A stretch of 64,000 nt of DNA from Azolla caroliniana (lineage: Eukaryota > Polypodiophyta). The notes below the pieces were generated by a model. The model saw only the letters and a program-made list of their open reading frames with translations, was not told the origin of the DNA and searched no databases. This document shows positions 45,711 through 58,311 of this stretch, piece by piece; the stretch's first letter is position 1; the number at the start of each line of letters is the position of its first letter. The stretch lies in the NCBI GenBank assembly GCA_043228905.1, contig JBHGNT010000017.1:9982001-10046000 (forward strand), in the 5' to 3' direction. A program made the position numbers and the translations under genes.

Positions 45711-48700
45711 AATTGCCGCAACTTGTCCAGACCAAGAGGCTTGGTGAAGATGTCGGCAGTCTGCCGATCCATTGAAACGTACTGAAGTTCGACTTCACCG
45801 GAAAGGACACGCTCAAGGACAAAATGGTAGTGCACCTCAATGTGCTTGGTCCGTGTGTGGAAAACGGGGTTTTTCCCGAGCTGGATGCTGTTGAGGTTGT
45901 CGCAGTAGATTGTCCTTGGATCGGACACCTCCACCTGCAGATCCTTAAGTAGCCGCTTCAACCATATGGCTTCGCATGTCGCGACAGCCGCTCTTCGGTA
46001 CTCAGCTTCGGTGCTCAACAGTGCAACTGTCGGCTGCTTCTTACTGCTCCATGCGATCGCGATACTCCCGAGGGAGAACGCGTATCTGAACGTGGATCGG
46101 CGATCGGCGGCATTGCCAGCCCAATCAACATCGGTGTAGCCGACTAACTGCGCGGTTGCACCGGTCCGATATAGCAGTCCCCGGTCCTTAGTGTCGTTGA
46201 CATACCGAAGTATGCGTTGCACACACTGGCGGTGCTCCTCGGTAGGTCGCGCCATGAACTGACTGATCACTCCGACCAGATAACTGAGGTCGGGTCGGGT
46301 GATTATCAAGTATATGAGGCTTCCGACAATTTGTTGGAACCTCGTCGGGTTGCATTCCTTTCCTGTATCGGGACGAAGCTTGACGGTTCTGTCCAGAGGA
46401 GTCGAGACGGACTTACAGTCGGCCATCCCGAATTTGAAGAGCATACTCAACACGTAATGATGTTGGCTGATCAATATGCCTTCGGGGATACGGATCACTT
46501 CGATCCCGAGGAAGTAATGAAGGTCCCCCAGATCCTTCATGTCGAACGATGCCGCAAGCTGGAGCTTCACGTGGTCGATTTCACCTAGGTCGGCGCCGGT
46601 GATGACCAAGTCATCAACATATAGGAAAATACTAACCGGTCCGAGTCGACCTTTCCGGATGAACAGGGAAGAGTCCGATTTTGTCGTGACGAAGCCCATC
46701 CGACGCAGTTGTTGCGTGATCTTCGCGTTCCAGGCACGCGGGGCTTGCTTCAGTCCGTAAAGGGACTTCTTCAGTCGGCATACTTCTGAGGAGTTCGTTC
46801 CAGAATGAAATCCGGGGGGCTGTACAATGTACACCTATTCCTCAAGGTCACCTTGTAGGAACGCATTCTTTACATCCATCTGATGTAAGTGCCACCCCTT
46901 CACCACAGCTACTGCGAGCAAAACACGGACGATCGTCATTTTCGCGACCGGCGCAAATGTCTGATCGTAGTCGATGCCGTGTTTCTGCGCGTAGCCCTTT
47001 GCCACTAGCCGAGCCTTGTACCGGTTGATCGAGCCATCGGTGTTGTACTTGACCTTGTACACCCACCTACACCCGATCGGTTTTACCCCTCTTGTTGCGT
47101 CAACCAGGTCCCAGGTCTCGTTCTCCGCCAATGCGTGCATCTCTTCCTCCATCGCGGCACGCCAATTCGCGTCTTTAGCCGCTTCTGCGTAGCTCTCCGG
47201 CTCACGGTCTTCCGCTACACGGGTCATGTACGCATAATGATGCGCCATGTACTCGTTGTATCCGAACCGCAAAACAGGATTCTTCTGGCGGGTAGATCGG
47301 CGTAATCTCACATTAGCCGATGTTGAGGCCTTCTCGGTCAATGCGGTCTTCACCTTTAAAGACCCGTCACCAGTTCCCTCGGAGTCGGACTCGCGTCGGT
47401 CTGACTCGTTCTTATCCGTGCCGGAATCTGACACCTTCTTCTTCCCTTTCTCTTTGCGCGTAAGCCGTCTCCTCGGCTTCCTGCGCGGGGAATGCACGAC
47501 CGAGTTTCCACTACTCGCCGGCTCTTCATCAGACTGATTGTACCGACTCAGTCATCCAATCGGTCCACTTAAGCGGAGTGAAATCGGACTCTCTTCGCGG
47601 GTCTTGATTTCGGGCTCATCCGGAGGCATCTCGGCCTCGTTGACCTCATCGTCAGAACACGGATTGGAGCCGGGGTTCGGAGTCGGGGGCTGGCACCAGG
47701 ACGCGGACTTGTCAACCACAACGTCACGGCTAACACGCGCTTGTTTGGTGCGAGGGTTATAGCACTTATAACCCTTCTGCTCGTCCGAGTAACCGACCAA
47801 GATGCATTTCTCGGCCTTTGCGTCCAGCTTCCTCCTTTTCTCCTTCGGTACATGCACATACGCAATGCTACCGAACACCCTCAAGTGTAGCAAGTTCGGC
47901 TTCGTTCCGAAATACAGCTCGTGTGCCGACACTTTGTCTCCGATCCGGTTCTGGATGTATACTGCGGTCCTTACTGCCTCGGCCCAGTAGAACTTGGGCA
48001 AGCTCTTCTCCTCCAACATTGCCCGTGCCGCTTCCACAACTGACTGATTCTTCCTCTCGGCCACGCCGTTCTGCTCTGGCGTGTATCTACAACTGAATTC
48101 ACGCTGAATTCCCATTTGTTGTAGATAACCGTTGAATTGACCGGAAAAGTACTCTTTCCCGCCATCCAACCGCAGGCACTTGATCTTTCGTCCCGTTTCC
48201 GTTTCCACGAACCCTTTGAAGTCCCGGAAACAGTCGAAGACTTTGCTCTTCCTCTCAATGAGGTAGATCCACGTGTGCCACGTGTGGTTGTCGATGAAGG
48301 AGACGAAATATCGGCTCCCGCCAAGACTAACGTTTTGTGCCGGCCCCCACACATCGGAGTGTATAAGGGCGAGCTTGTTCCGGCTCCGGTTTCGCTCGTT
48401 TGGGAAAGGAAGTCGGTGTTGCTTCCCGAGCTGGCAGGCTTCACAAATTTGTGCCTTTCGGCCACTAAATTTGGGCAATCCGAACACTACCTATTTCGTT
48501 TGTAGATCTTGAAGCCGCTGGTAGTTGACGTGGCCTATCTGCTTGTGCCACAAGTCGATGTCCAACTCGGATTTTTGTCCTTTCGCGAACATTGCGGTGC
48601 CACCGTCAGTGGAGTCGAGGATGAACATCCTCCTGTCTCTGCGCCCTTGCGCAATCACATGGCCTTCTTCCTCAATGAAGCACCCAAGGTGTGTAAACCG

Positions 48701-48952
48701 AACCTCCATCCCTTGGTGGACGATCTGTCCGACCGAGACCAAGTTCTTCGTGATTGTCGGAATGTGCAGCATGTTCACGAGTTTCCCTTTCTGCTCAACA
48801 TGGGTAAGGGGAACTTCTCCGACATTCGCGATCGGATGCGGAGTGTCGTCTCCAGTTGCAACTACTCCAGGTTGTATTGGTTTTTCAAGGTACGAGAACC
48901 ACTCCTTATGGCTCGTCATGTGGTTTGACGCTCTGGAGTCTACGTACCACAC
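45711..48952 (-). pseudogene. copia-3 pol: protease, integrase, RT, RNase H
   Basis: Protease has V-D-S-R-A-S-N-H-M (48940); the catalytic DSG reads DSR, a likely inactivating change. Pre-integrase and integrase span 48700-47552 (R-L-D-G-G-K-E-Y, Q-N-G-V-A-E-R-K-N). RT starts at 47100 (G-C-R-W-V-Y-K-V) and includes S-L-Y-G-L-K-Q-A-P-R and the catalytic Y-V-D-D-L-V-I-T-G (about 46620). RNase H ends D-I-F-T-K-P-L-G-L-D-K-L-R-Q-F, then runs into foreign sequence. Stops near 48490, 47550 and 46835 split it into four long frames. Confidence 0.88.
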
Positions 48953-48973
48953 CTCGTCCGATCTCGGGGTGGT

Positions 48974-49948
48974 CTATTTTATTGAGTTTGCTTCGTGTCT
49001 TGTCACGAAGGCAGACCCTTCTCCGGCTCTCCCGGAGTCTTCGGCGTAGTGTGATCGTTGCCGATTTCCCTTGTCGGTATGTCCGTAGCCGTTTTCGGAA
49101 CCGGTTCTCTCCGAATCGGCGCGCTTCTTCCAGCACTCACTTTCCCTGTGGCCTTTCTTGCCACAGTACCAACACTCCGCGATGGCCATCCCTTGCCGGT
49201 TCTCATCGCTTCGACTCCCCCTGTTTCCGGAGGGTCCGGAGTAGCTGTCGGCATCACTTCGGTGCCTTGTTCTTTGATCTCGTCGGCCACCTCCATTGCG
49301 CGCCGACTCGCCTCGTCCTCCACGTCCACGGGGCCTATCTCCCTCTGTGTACAACATTCTGCTGTCGGTGTGCGTGCTTGTAGACGCACCCGCGTGGTTC
49401 CCCTCTGCCAGGAGCATTGACTGTAAGTCGAAAAAGGATGGCGTATTCTCTCGGGTACACACAACCGTTTGGAACGCTCCGAACTTTGACGCCAAACCTC
49501 TGAGACAAATCTAGACCATCTCGCTCTCCTCGATGTTCACCTCTATGGAGGCGAGGGAGTCGCAGATATCCTTGATCTTTGAGGTATAGTCAGCCACCGA
49601 CAAGTCGCGTTGTCGTAGGTTGCTCAACTCCTGTCGGAGCTGAAGCTTCCTGGCTGTGGTGCTCGCGGCAGAAATCTTCTTCAGATTTTCCCACGCACCC
49701 TTCGGCGTCTTTGCATCCCGAACATAGCTCAATAGTTGTTCGCCCACACACGACACGAAGCAGTATAATACCCTGCTCGCCGATTGCTCCCACGACGGGA
49801 AGTCTCTGTGTGTTGATTCGGGTGCCGCGTCATTAGCTCCTTCGACATAACTCCAGTAGCCGTGCCCGAGCAGGTACTGGTGCATCTTGTAGGACCAAGA
49901 CGCGTAGTTGGTTCTGTCGAGCTTCTCTGTTGGATGCGAGCTCGCCAT
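48974..49948 (-). pseudogene. copia-3 gag
   Basis: Starts M-A-S-S-H-P-T-E-K-L-D at 49948. One TAG (about 49510) interrupts it, and the CCHC knuckle C-W-Y-C-G-K-K-G-H-R-E-S-E-C follows near 49165. It ends N-S-I-K then TAG, before protease, as in copia-2. Apart from the single TAG the gag frame is intact, in line with a fairly young copy. Confidence 0.85.
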
Positions 49949-50032
49949 GCCTCTATCCATCGTTGTTCTTGTTCTTCTTCGTCAAGCTGTGTCGGCTGCA
50001 GAGAGGTTCTCAACCCTCGCGCTCTGATACCA

Positions 50033-50450
50033 TGTGAAAAGTAACGTGCGGAAGCAAGTGTGAAGACCGAACAGGAGGAAGAAAACTCAGGTTCAATGGA
50101 GAGCTTGAGCTTATGCAGTATATGCGAGAGAGACAGAGAGAGTGAGAGAGAGAGAGAGAGAAAACACACGAACTATATTGAACAACAACAACAATCTCTA
50201 TTCACCACACTCTGTACATATGTGTGTTCAATGAACACTTTTATACAAGTCCTAGAAGGACGGACCTAAGTATTGACAATACTTCAATACTCATTAAGAG
50301 CTCCTACACTAACTCCCAAATATATTCCTCACGGAATATCTTTCCTATTGGCCTCCCGGTTTACGCACTCGGCCTAACCGATCGGTCCCAACCGATCCGG
50401 TCCTCGGCTTCTTCAACCGATCCGGCTGATGTTGAGCTTGTCTCTCAACA
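50033..50450 (-). repeat. 5' LTR of copia-3
   Basis: TGTGAAAAGTAACG to TCTCTCAACA on the plus strand. It pairs with the copia-2 3' LTR (418 vs 417 bp), with a GA tract in the R/U5 part (50134-50160). Confidence 0.88.
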
Positions 50451-51533
50451 AATGGGCCCAGTTCTTTTAATGAAGTATAAAACCAATCGAATGGGAGTTC
50501 GTAACTCTAAGCTAGAGGAGTTGTGGTATGTGGATTTTGGAGCTTCGAACCACATGAAGAACAATGCAAAATGGTTCTCCTTTTCCATGGAGAAGACGGA
50601 GTAGCCAGGAGTTGTCGAAACCGGTGACAACACCGTGCATCCCATCAAGCATGTGGGTGATGTACCGTTTAGTCATGTTGTACAGAAAGGACTTATGCAG
50701 AATGTGCTGCATGTCCCTACGATTGCAAAGAATTTAGTTTTTGTTGGACAAACCATTGATCAGGGAAGGCAAATACGGTTTAGTGACCATTGCTACTTCA
50801 TTGAGGATGAGGGCTGACTGTTGGTGCATGGGCGTAAAGACGGGAGGATGTTTGTCTTCGAGACAAATGATGTTGGTACTGCATTGTTTGCAAGTGTACA
50901 GAAGGTTGAATCCAACATTAACCTGTGGCACAAGAGGGTCGACCACATCAACTATTCGAAGTTTTAAGAGTTGCAGTAGAAACAGGTGGTAGTCGGACCA
51001 CAACGGTTCATTGGTTGGAAAGGCCAGGTATGTGAACCTTGCTAGCTTGAGAAGCAACATAGGCTTCCATTCCCCAATGAGAAGAATCAGAGCTGGAATC
51101 GGCTCGATCTATTCCACATGGATGCATGGGGATCGGCACAATGTGTGAGCATAAGGAGGGGGGGGGGATACTTCGTCTCTGTCATCGACGATTTTAGCTG
51201 TCACACTTAGGTCTACCTGATTGAGAAGAAGAGTGAAGTCTTCTCATGTTTTTGGGATCGAAAGAGCCTTGTCAAATAGGAAACTAGGAAGAAGATCAAA
51301 TGTTTGAGATCGGATGGTGGAAAAGAATACTTTTCCGGCCAGTTCAAGAGTTATCTACAGAAAAAGGGAATTCGGAGGGAGTTCTCCTATAGATACTTGC
51401 CAGAGTAGAATGGCCTAACCGAATGACGGAACCAGAAGATGATAAAAGTTGTTTGGGCAATGCTGGAAGGGAAGAGCATGCCCAAGTTCTACTAGGCTGA
51501 AGCAATTTGGACGATCATCTATATTCAGAAAAC
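50451..51533 (+). pseudogene. copia-4: degenerate protease and integrase
   Basis: Plus-strand protease reads V-D-F-G-A-S-N-H-M (S of the DSG site lost), then V-P-T-I-A-K-N-L-V-F-V-G, L-W-H-K-R-V-D-H and integrase text with R-S-D-G-G-K-E-Y-F-S-G-Q-F (51312-51350), all studded with stops (50602, 50815, 50965, 51208 and others). It ends near Y-I-Q at about 51533 and the rest is lost. A G9 run lies at about 51158-51168. It is the oldest family A relative here. Confidence 0.8.
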
Positions 51534-51883
51534 ATGTTCGTGTTCAGAAGTGGAAGGATCGTGCACAATTGGAAGGATAGGGAATATTCCGTTACATTTC
51601 AGGTTGTTTTTAACCATCTCACAAAAAATGTGATACCTGTATCACATGCGCTCAAAGACTCAATGGAAAAGCTTAAAATATCACCATGTCATAAAATTGA
51701 AAACTCACAAAATTAGGCAAATGGAAGAATTTTACAACATGTTTTTTACCGTAAAAATAACAACTCATGTTTTTTATAACAAACAATATTCACAATGAGC
51801 AATTGATTTAAAAAAAATTAAGCTTTATATCATTTGAGTTCCTACAAGCTTATATTGTTAAGTGTTCATGCCACAAAATACAA
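51534..51883. other. Spacer, nothing recognised
   Basis: AT-rich, no domain text or repeats visible. Confidence 0.4.
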
Positions 51884-54800
51884 TCAAGAGTTATTCCTCC
51901 CATAAGAATCGCTACTATAGAACCTAGTGTACAATAGGGAGTCATGCTCCTCGTCATCAGACGTACCAATCAAAGCATTGTCTTCATCTAAAAGCAAATG
52001 TTGTGACTCCAAATCATGTATAGAAGATCTGGTCTGCCTTGGATTTGAGATTGCTCTTTTATTATGTCTATTGTTGACTTCCTTAAACGTTGAGCTTTTG
52101 TTAGTGTAAAGTCGTACACAATGATATCGACATCTCATATGTCAAGGGTCGATGTGTTATAGATATTTCTTTTCCTCTTGACGTTGGGCATTCCATCATC
52201 TCTAATGTATACTTGCATGTGAATGCATTCTTTCTTTTAGTATTGTACCAATGCACCTTTGTTGACTTTATCTGATTTTGGCTTTCATGCATCACCATGT
52301 ACAATACTTTATCAATCCAAAATTGGTGACCCATGTCATTGTCATCTGCAGGTGTGGCAATTAACATCCCAACCTTTATTTCTTGTGTGTTTCCTTGCCA
52401 ACGAGCTTCTGCTGCTTTTGTCATCCTCGGTCCCTCTCTGTTGTGGATGGAGCAAGTTGTCAAGATCCACATTAGTTGCACGCGGTGAAGTTTGAGAATT
52501 AGGCATGTGTTGTATAGACCACATAAATGGTATTTGCAAGGGCCACATACCAATGAAGGAATTATCAATAATTCCTCGTTCATCACTAAAGAACATGTCC
52601 CACCATGAGGTATCTTGTGGTCCAACATACTTCTTTGCATTATCAATATGATTCCTTTTGTCCTGTAAGGCTTACATCCAAAAGTTCCTTTGTTCATCTA
52701 CCAAGTCACTGTGCATTTCCTTTTTAGTCTCAATGGGCATTTGTTTTGCACAATGAATAGTAGTTACAAATGTCATTTGAAGCAAGAACTGGCAACCGCC
52801 TTCTGGATCCCACTGTGGGGAAGATGAATATTCCTTTGCATGAAACAATGTACAACCACTTATATCATTTTTCTTTATCAAGACCACGTGATTGAAGCTA
52901 ATATTGTTTAATTGGGCTAACGCTTTCACATTCTCCTCCCCACCATCTGCTATGTATCTCTTAAAGTCGTATATCTCCCTTAAGTGGAGCACATTCGGAC
53001 ATGGAGTATATGCATCACAAATGACATCAAATAACTTTTGTAATGTGAAAGCATCATATTGAGACAATTGTGTAGATAATGTACTGAAGATATAATCAAT
53101 ATGGTCATGTGTGTGACCAACCAGAATGAAGTTAACTTTAACTTTCCCAAACACTCCCTGTTCCACCAACATGCTCAAATATCAGAAGAAAATTGAATTC
53201 TTGTTCTCTCTAGCAGTGTTGTCCAATTCAATGTAGAGAATAAGGGGCAATGGGTGCCCCAATTCATCAGAACACTTTGAATAACAATAATTGCTAGGTT
53301 GGGGTCGTTGTGGACATTCGGGTAAGTAAGGAAGACATGAGGTTTAATTGTTCCATTATAAGCCAAACAACCCACCAAGTGCATCTGAACGAGACATTCA
53401 TCATTGATGTCTTTAGGAAGCCTCCTAAGGTGAGGTACACACGTCTTCTTATTCTGGTTTCTTAAACGACTTCTCTTTGTTGTGCGTTGCTTTTTTCTGC
53501 TCCAGTGCTTGTGTTTCTCGATGGTCCTATAACAATTGTTTATTGATGTCCTTCTCCTTTGTTGTTTTAGCAACTTTAGTCATGCTCTTCAAGTTTGCAC
53601 AAATAGAATAATACCCCGTGCGTACTTTCCGAGGTATGACAACATTAGTGAGTTATGTTGACCACAATCTTGTGAACTGACTGTAGGTGACATATTTATC
53701 ACTTGACGTTAACATATCCGATCTATAGGCATCATATACTTCTCGTCGTGTGTAATTATCTGAAAGATGCAACCTACTAGTACTTGGCATTACTTCACAA
53801 TTAAGGTTGGAGTAGTTCTTCATCCAACAGATTGCATTTCTTCCGGATGCAACCTTCATACTGCCGGGAACTCAAACGCTCCCTATACGCAACGCTCGGC
53901 CACAACCGAGCTTAGAATCATACACAGACAAACGGGAAATAAAACACGACACGAAGAAGAAACCCAAAGAGGGAAAAACCACGGCAGCCCACAGGCTGCA
54001 AACTATTACTATGCTAGAATGTACAACAGTGAGTTCACGGAGGCAACGACCTCGTGCTCACGATCCTCGCCACAGGCGGCGGTTACAATAGAGGCAACGA
54101 CCTCTTTCTCTCTCTCTCTCTCTCTCTGTACACAGTTACGCGCTCTATCTATTCTTGCACCAACAAGAATGACAACAACAACAACAGTCATAAGTTTGCC
54201 CTAAGTCATATTTATACTAATATGACTTTTCGGCTATTTACAAATATAGCCTCGATGGACTCTCAGAAACATATTTACGAATATGTCTCTTCATCCGGTG
54301 AGCATTCGTCACCGGGTCTGCACCATCCGGCTCTCCGTAGCCGGGTACTCCTCATCCGGTTCTCACCGGGCCTGCACCATCCGGCTCTGTTCTTCTCCCT
54401 TCCCATCCGGAGGGACCTGTCTCCCAACACATACTTGGAACGTCGTCGCCATCGACATTGAGATCACCATTGAGAACTCGTTGTTGCACTCTATGTAATC
54501 TCATGTTGCTAACACATAATGAAAACTTGAATGCCACTCTACAACATTGTAATCCATTGACGATATAATACTCAAATGAGATCTTAATGTCTGACAATAT
54601 GTCCTTCACCATCTACATCTTCGTTGCAAGATAGTGTCTTGCTTATCACTAGTGAGTGAGAAATAGTATTGCCTTAATGACCGTAACTTATCCTTCCCAA
54701 TTGTAGACATGCACCCACGTGCACAACAATCTTTGCCGATATCTACTCTAAGTTGGTTCTTAGATGTCACAAGGGCAAACCTATCTCGGTTGTTTTGACA

Positions 54801-55142
54801 TGGAACCCTCGTAAAATGCATAGGGCTTGTCGATTGGATTTCTTCTACACATACATTAGTTGGCTCATTTTGTTCATTTACTTCGGAATGTGCAACACCC
54901 ACAATACTTGTGGCAGCTTGATTGTCATTCTCTTCATAGGTTAGATCCTCATTGTTTTTGTACTCATTAATCGAGAACTCATGACTTAGGGCGATAGTTG
55001 ATGGTGACTGAGTATTTGGTGTCCATGCGCAATATTCTTCGACAATAAAAGGTGATCCTATCAAAATAGGATATGTATCCACTAAAAATGGTGAGTTTTC
55101 GCTCATTCTCTCAAACTCTGAAGATCCTGTCAAACGATTCAC
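51884..55142 (-). pseudogene. DUF7869-type protein gene, decayed and split by a solo LTR
   Basis: A likely start is M-S-E-N-S-P-F at about 55106. The N-terminal part ends with C-C-A-R-G-C and Y-Y-F-S-L-T-S-D-K-Q-D. After the LTR (53862-54429) come M-P-S-T-S-R-L-H-L and Y-V-T-Y-S-Q-F-T-R-L, a basic segment (53573-53420), then L-D-N-T-A-R-E-N-K-N-S (about 53195) followed by V-N-F-I-L-V-G-H-T-H-D-H-I-D (53130-53090), and a C-terminal part with K-V-H-W-Y-N (52280). The N-x-x-R-E-N-K-N and V-G-H-T-H-x-x-I-D pair is what I associate with DUF7869 proteins, widespread in plants and often transposon-derived. An acceptor-like TTGTACAG (minus, ~55165) suggests an upstream intron. At least five stops or shifts are present. 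Confidence 0.6.
53862..54429 (-). repeat. Solo family B LTR in the DUF7869-type gene
   Basis: TGCCGGGAACTC to CCCAACA, homologous to the other family B LTRs. The flanks share cata (53857-53860 and 54430-54433), a short TSD. No interior remains, as expected after LTR-LTR recombination. Coding text of the host gene continues on both sides. Confidence 0.85.
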
Positions 55143-55268
55143 TATTGTTCAAATGAGGTGCTCTGTACAATATAAGAAAGCATATAACAAATGACTGAAG
55201 GTAAACACATACCTATCAATATAAAAATATAATTTAAAAGAAATCACATTAAATATATATATATATAT

Positions 55269-55549
55269 TGTCGTTTAATACGCAGAATAATCTCCGGCAA
55301 CAACCGAAGGGTAAATCACTTGATACAATCGAACACAGCAGAAATGGGAATGGAGGTAAGTGCACGAACAAACAAAAGAGAATACACAGGATATTAACGT
55401 GGAAAACCCTGAGAAGGAAAAACCACGGGAGTCCACAGACTCCAAACTATCACTATGTAAAGTAATACAATAGGGAGCACAGAGGCAAGGACCTCTTGCT
55501 CACAATCTTCGCCTCGCGGCGGTTACAACAGAGACACAATCTCTGTATG

Positions 55550-55599
<50 letters not shown>

Positions 55600-56030
55600 G
55601 CATTGTATAGAGCTTACACCAAACAACAACTCACATTGAGTTTGCCCTAGGTCATATTTATACTAATATGACTTTCGGGCTATTTACAAATATAGCCCTA
55701 GTGGGCTCTCTGGAACATATTTACATATATGTCCCTTCCATCCGATGAGAGGTTCTCACCGGGCCTGCAACATCCGGTTCTCACCGGCTCTTCCGTTGTC
55801 GGGTACTCCACATTCGGTTCTCACCGGGTCTTCCGTTGCCGGTTACGCCACATCCGGTTCTCACCGTGTCTTCCATTGCCGGGTACGCCACATCCGGTTC
55901 TTACCGGGTCTTCTGTTGCCGGGTACACCACATCTGGTTCTCACCGGGTCTTCCGTTGCCGGGTATGCCACATCCGGATTCTTCTCACGGTTCTTCTCAC
56001 TTCCCATCCAGAGGGACCTATTTCCTAACA
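55269..56030 (-). repeat. 3' LTR of B5 with five ~40-bp tandem units
   Basis: Contains five copies of a 40-bp unit based on ACATCCGGTTCTCACCGGGT (55771-55975), preceded by a CT microsatellite (about 55553-55595). Confidence 0.9.
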
Positions 56031-56042
56031 AACTCCCCCTTC

Positions 56043-57560
56043 ACTCCGGCATGGGATGTCTTACTAGTCCGATCCGCTTCTGACATGCATCCAACTTGTC
56101 GGGCATCAGTACTTTGGTCAGCATATCTGACCCGTCCTCGGCCGTGTGGATCTTCGTCAGCGCGAACTCTTGATCTTCTACTCGCTCCCGGATCCAGTGA
56201 TACCTACGTTGGATGTGCTTCGTCCTAGAATGGTACACTGCGTTCTTAGCAAGGTGGATGACACTTTGACTGTCGCAATAGAGCCGATATTCATCTTGCC
56301 GGATACCGAGCTCTCCGATGAAGTCCTTCATCCATAATATTTCCTTGCCGGCTTCAATAGCCGCCATGTACTCCACCCTCCGCCTCCGTGGTTGACAATG
56401 CTACCGTCTTCTGCAGCCTCGACTGCCACGAAACAGCTCCCCTAGCATATGTCATTACATACCCGGATGTAGTCCGGTTGGTATCCACATCAGCCGACAT
56501 ATGCGAATCGGTAAAAATGTCAAGTTGAGTTTTACCGAAGCCAAATTGGAGACACATATTCAAAGTGCCCTTCAAGTACCGGAGTATCCATTTGACCGCG
56601 TTCCAGTGCTCCTTGCCGGGATTGCTCATAAATCGGCTCACCACTCCGACTGCGTCACCAATATCCGGTCGATTACACACCATTGTGTACATTAAGCTCC
56701 CGACGGCAGAGGCATATGGCACCTTCATCATATCCGCCTTCTCTGCTTTCGTCTTCGGGCTTTGCTTACCAGATAATCTGCAGTTTGCCGGAAGTGTCGG
56801 TCTGACCGGTTTCGCGTCTAACATGTTGAACCACTGAAGCACCTTTGTCACGTACTTCTCCTGTGACAACCATAATTGCTTCTTTGGCCGGTCCCGGATG
56901 ATATACATCCCCAGCATCTGTCTTGCCAGACCCAAGTCTTTCATTGCGAAAGTTCGGTTGAGAGCCTTCTTCAGCATCCGTATTTTGGCTTGGTCCCGTC
57001 CGACGATCAACATGTCGTCCACGTACAGAAGGAGTATCAGGAAGTTGCCTCCTTCGAAATTCTTCACAAACACGGAGTGATCGGCTTGCGTCTTGTGGTA
57101 CCCTTGATTGGTCATGAAGGAGTCGAACTTCCGGTACCATTGTCGGGGAGCTTGCTTCAGTCCGTACATGCTCTTCTTCAACCAGCAAACCAGGTGCTCT
57201 TTCCCTTTCTCCATGAATCCTTCCGGTTGCTGCATGTTGATCTCCTCTTCGAGGTCACTGTGAAGGAATGCCGTCTTCACGTCCAGCTGCTCTACCTCAA
57301 GGTCCATGCTTGCCGCTATACTTAGCACCGTCCGGATGGAGGTCATCTTTACTACCGCGGCAAATATCTCGTCGAAGACCACACCCTTCTTCTGTTGGAA
57401 CCCCTTCACCACGATCCTGGCTTTGTATCTCGGGGGGTTGCCGGCATCTCCCTATTCATCTTGTACACCCACTTGTTTCGGAGTGCCCGCTTTCCTTTCA
57501 GCAACTCCACCAATTCGTACGTATGGTTCTGATGCAGGGAATCCATCTCATCCTGCATGG
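56043..57560 (-). pseudogene. B5 pol: RT and RNase H
   Basis: A 352-codon frame (57412-56354) covers RT almost whole: V-E-Q-L-D-V-K-T-A-F-L-H, S-M-Y-G-L-K-Q-A-P-R-Q-W-Y, catalytic Y-V-D-D-M-L-I-V-G (about 57015) and R-P-D-I in the palm/thumb. A shift near 56375 leads to RNase H (56376-56043; Y-C-D-S-Q-S-V-I-H-L-A, T-K-H-I-Q-R-R-Y-H, D-M-L-T-K-V-L) and a stop next to the purine tract. It is close to the B1 fragment. Its length and catalytic residues look near-intact, but the upstream damage makes the copy non-autonomous. Confidence 0.88.
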
Positions 57561-58311
57561 CACTTAACTATTTGCGGCTATGGGCGTCACTTTTGGCTTC
57601 CTCGAAGCTTTCTAGCTCCCCCTCATCGGTTAGCAACACATGTTTTGCATCTAGAAATCTCTGGGGGGGGGCTTCTCTCTCTGAGAGGATATCTCCGTAT
57701 TTGGCTTTCGGCAACCGGCTCCTCTATTTGTTCTTCATCCAAATCCGATTCGGGGTCTTGGCCGGTTCCGATTTCACCTATTCCTTCTTCTTTGGCCTGT
57801 CTTGTCTCGTTACCGTCACTGGCCGGTTCATCGAGTGCTAACCGGTCTCTTGATGGTTGGGTCTGCTCATCGTAGAATCGATCCTTACGGGTCGACTCAG
57901 AGTTCATTATCTTCTTCTCCGACTCCCAATCGGCGAGCGTCTTGTCCTCCATGAAGATAATATCTCGACTCCGGAATACCTTCTTGTCGGCCAGGTCCCT
58001 CACTCGGTAGCCGAACTCATCCTCGCCGTAACCGAGGAATATGCATGGCCGGGTCTTCGGATCTAATTTTCCTCTCCGGTCCTTAGCTACATGCACATAT
58101 GCAAGACACCCGAATACCTTCAGATGCCGGTAGGACACTTCCTTACCGGTCCAGACTCTCTGTGGCGTGTGTCCGTCCAAGGGTACTGAGGGTGATCTGT
58201 TTATCATATATTTCGCCGTTGACAGTGCCTCAGCCCAAAACTTCTTGGGTAGTTTTGCATGCGGTAGCATACTCTGGACCCTCTCCATTATGGTCCGGTT
58301 CATCCTCTCAG
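57560..58311 (-). pseudogene. B5 integrase, 5' part lost
   Basis: Minus-strand text from A-E-R-M-N-R-T-I-M-E-R (58310) through F-W-A-E-A-L-S-T-A, V-F-G-C-L-A-Y-V-H-V and the acidic linker (E-E-G-I-G-E-I-G-T-G). The D,D part of the D,D,E core is missing upstream, replaced by the foreign block. Confidence 0.85.

Larger units (their letters stand above)
45711..50450 (-). mobile_element. Family A copia copy 3 (copia-3), 3'-truncated
   Basis: The 5' LTR is 50033-50450, the primer site ATGGTATCAGAGCGC is at about 50018-50032, and gag to RNase H are nearly complete. The copy stops at 45711 within the last codons of RNase H, with no purine tract or 3' LTR and no matching TSD (ataag vs aatgg), so its 3' end was removed by deletion. 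It is the best preserved pol in family A. Confidence 0.85.
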
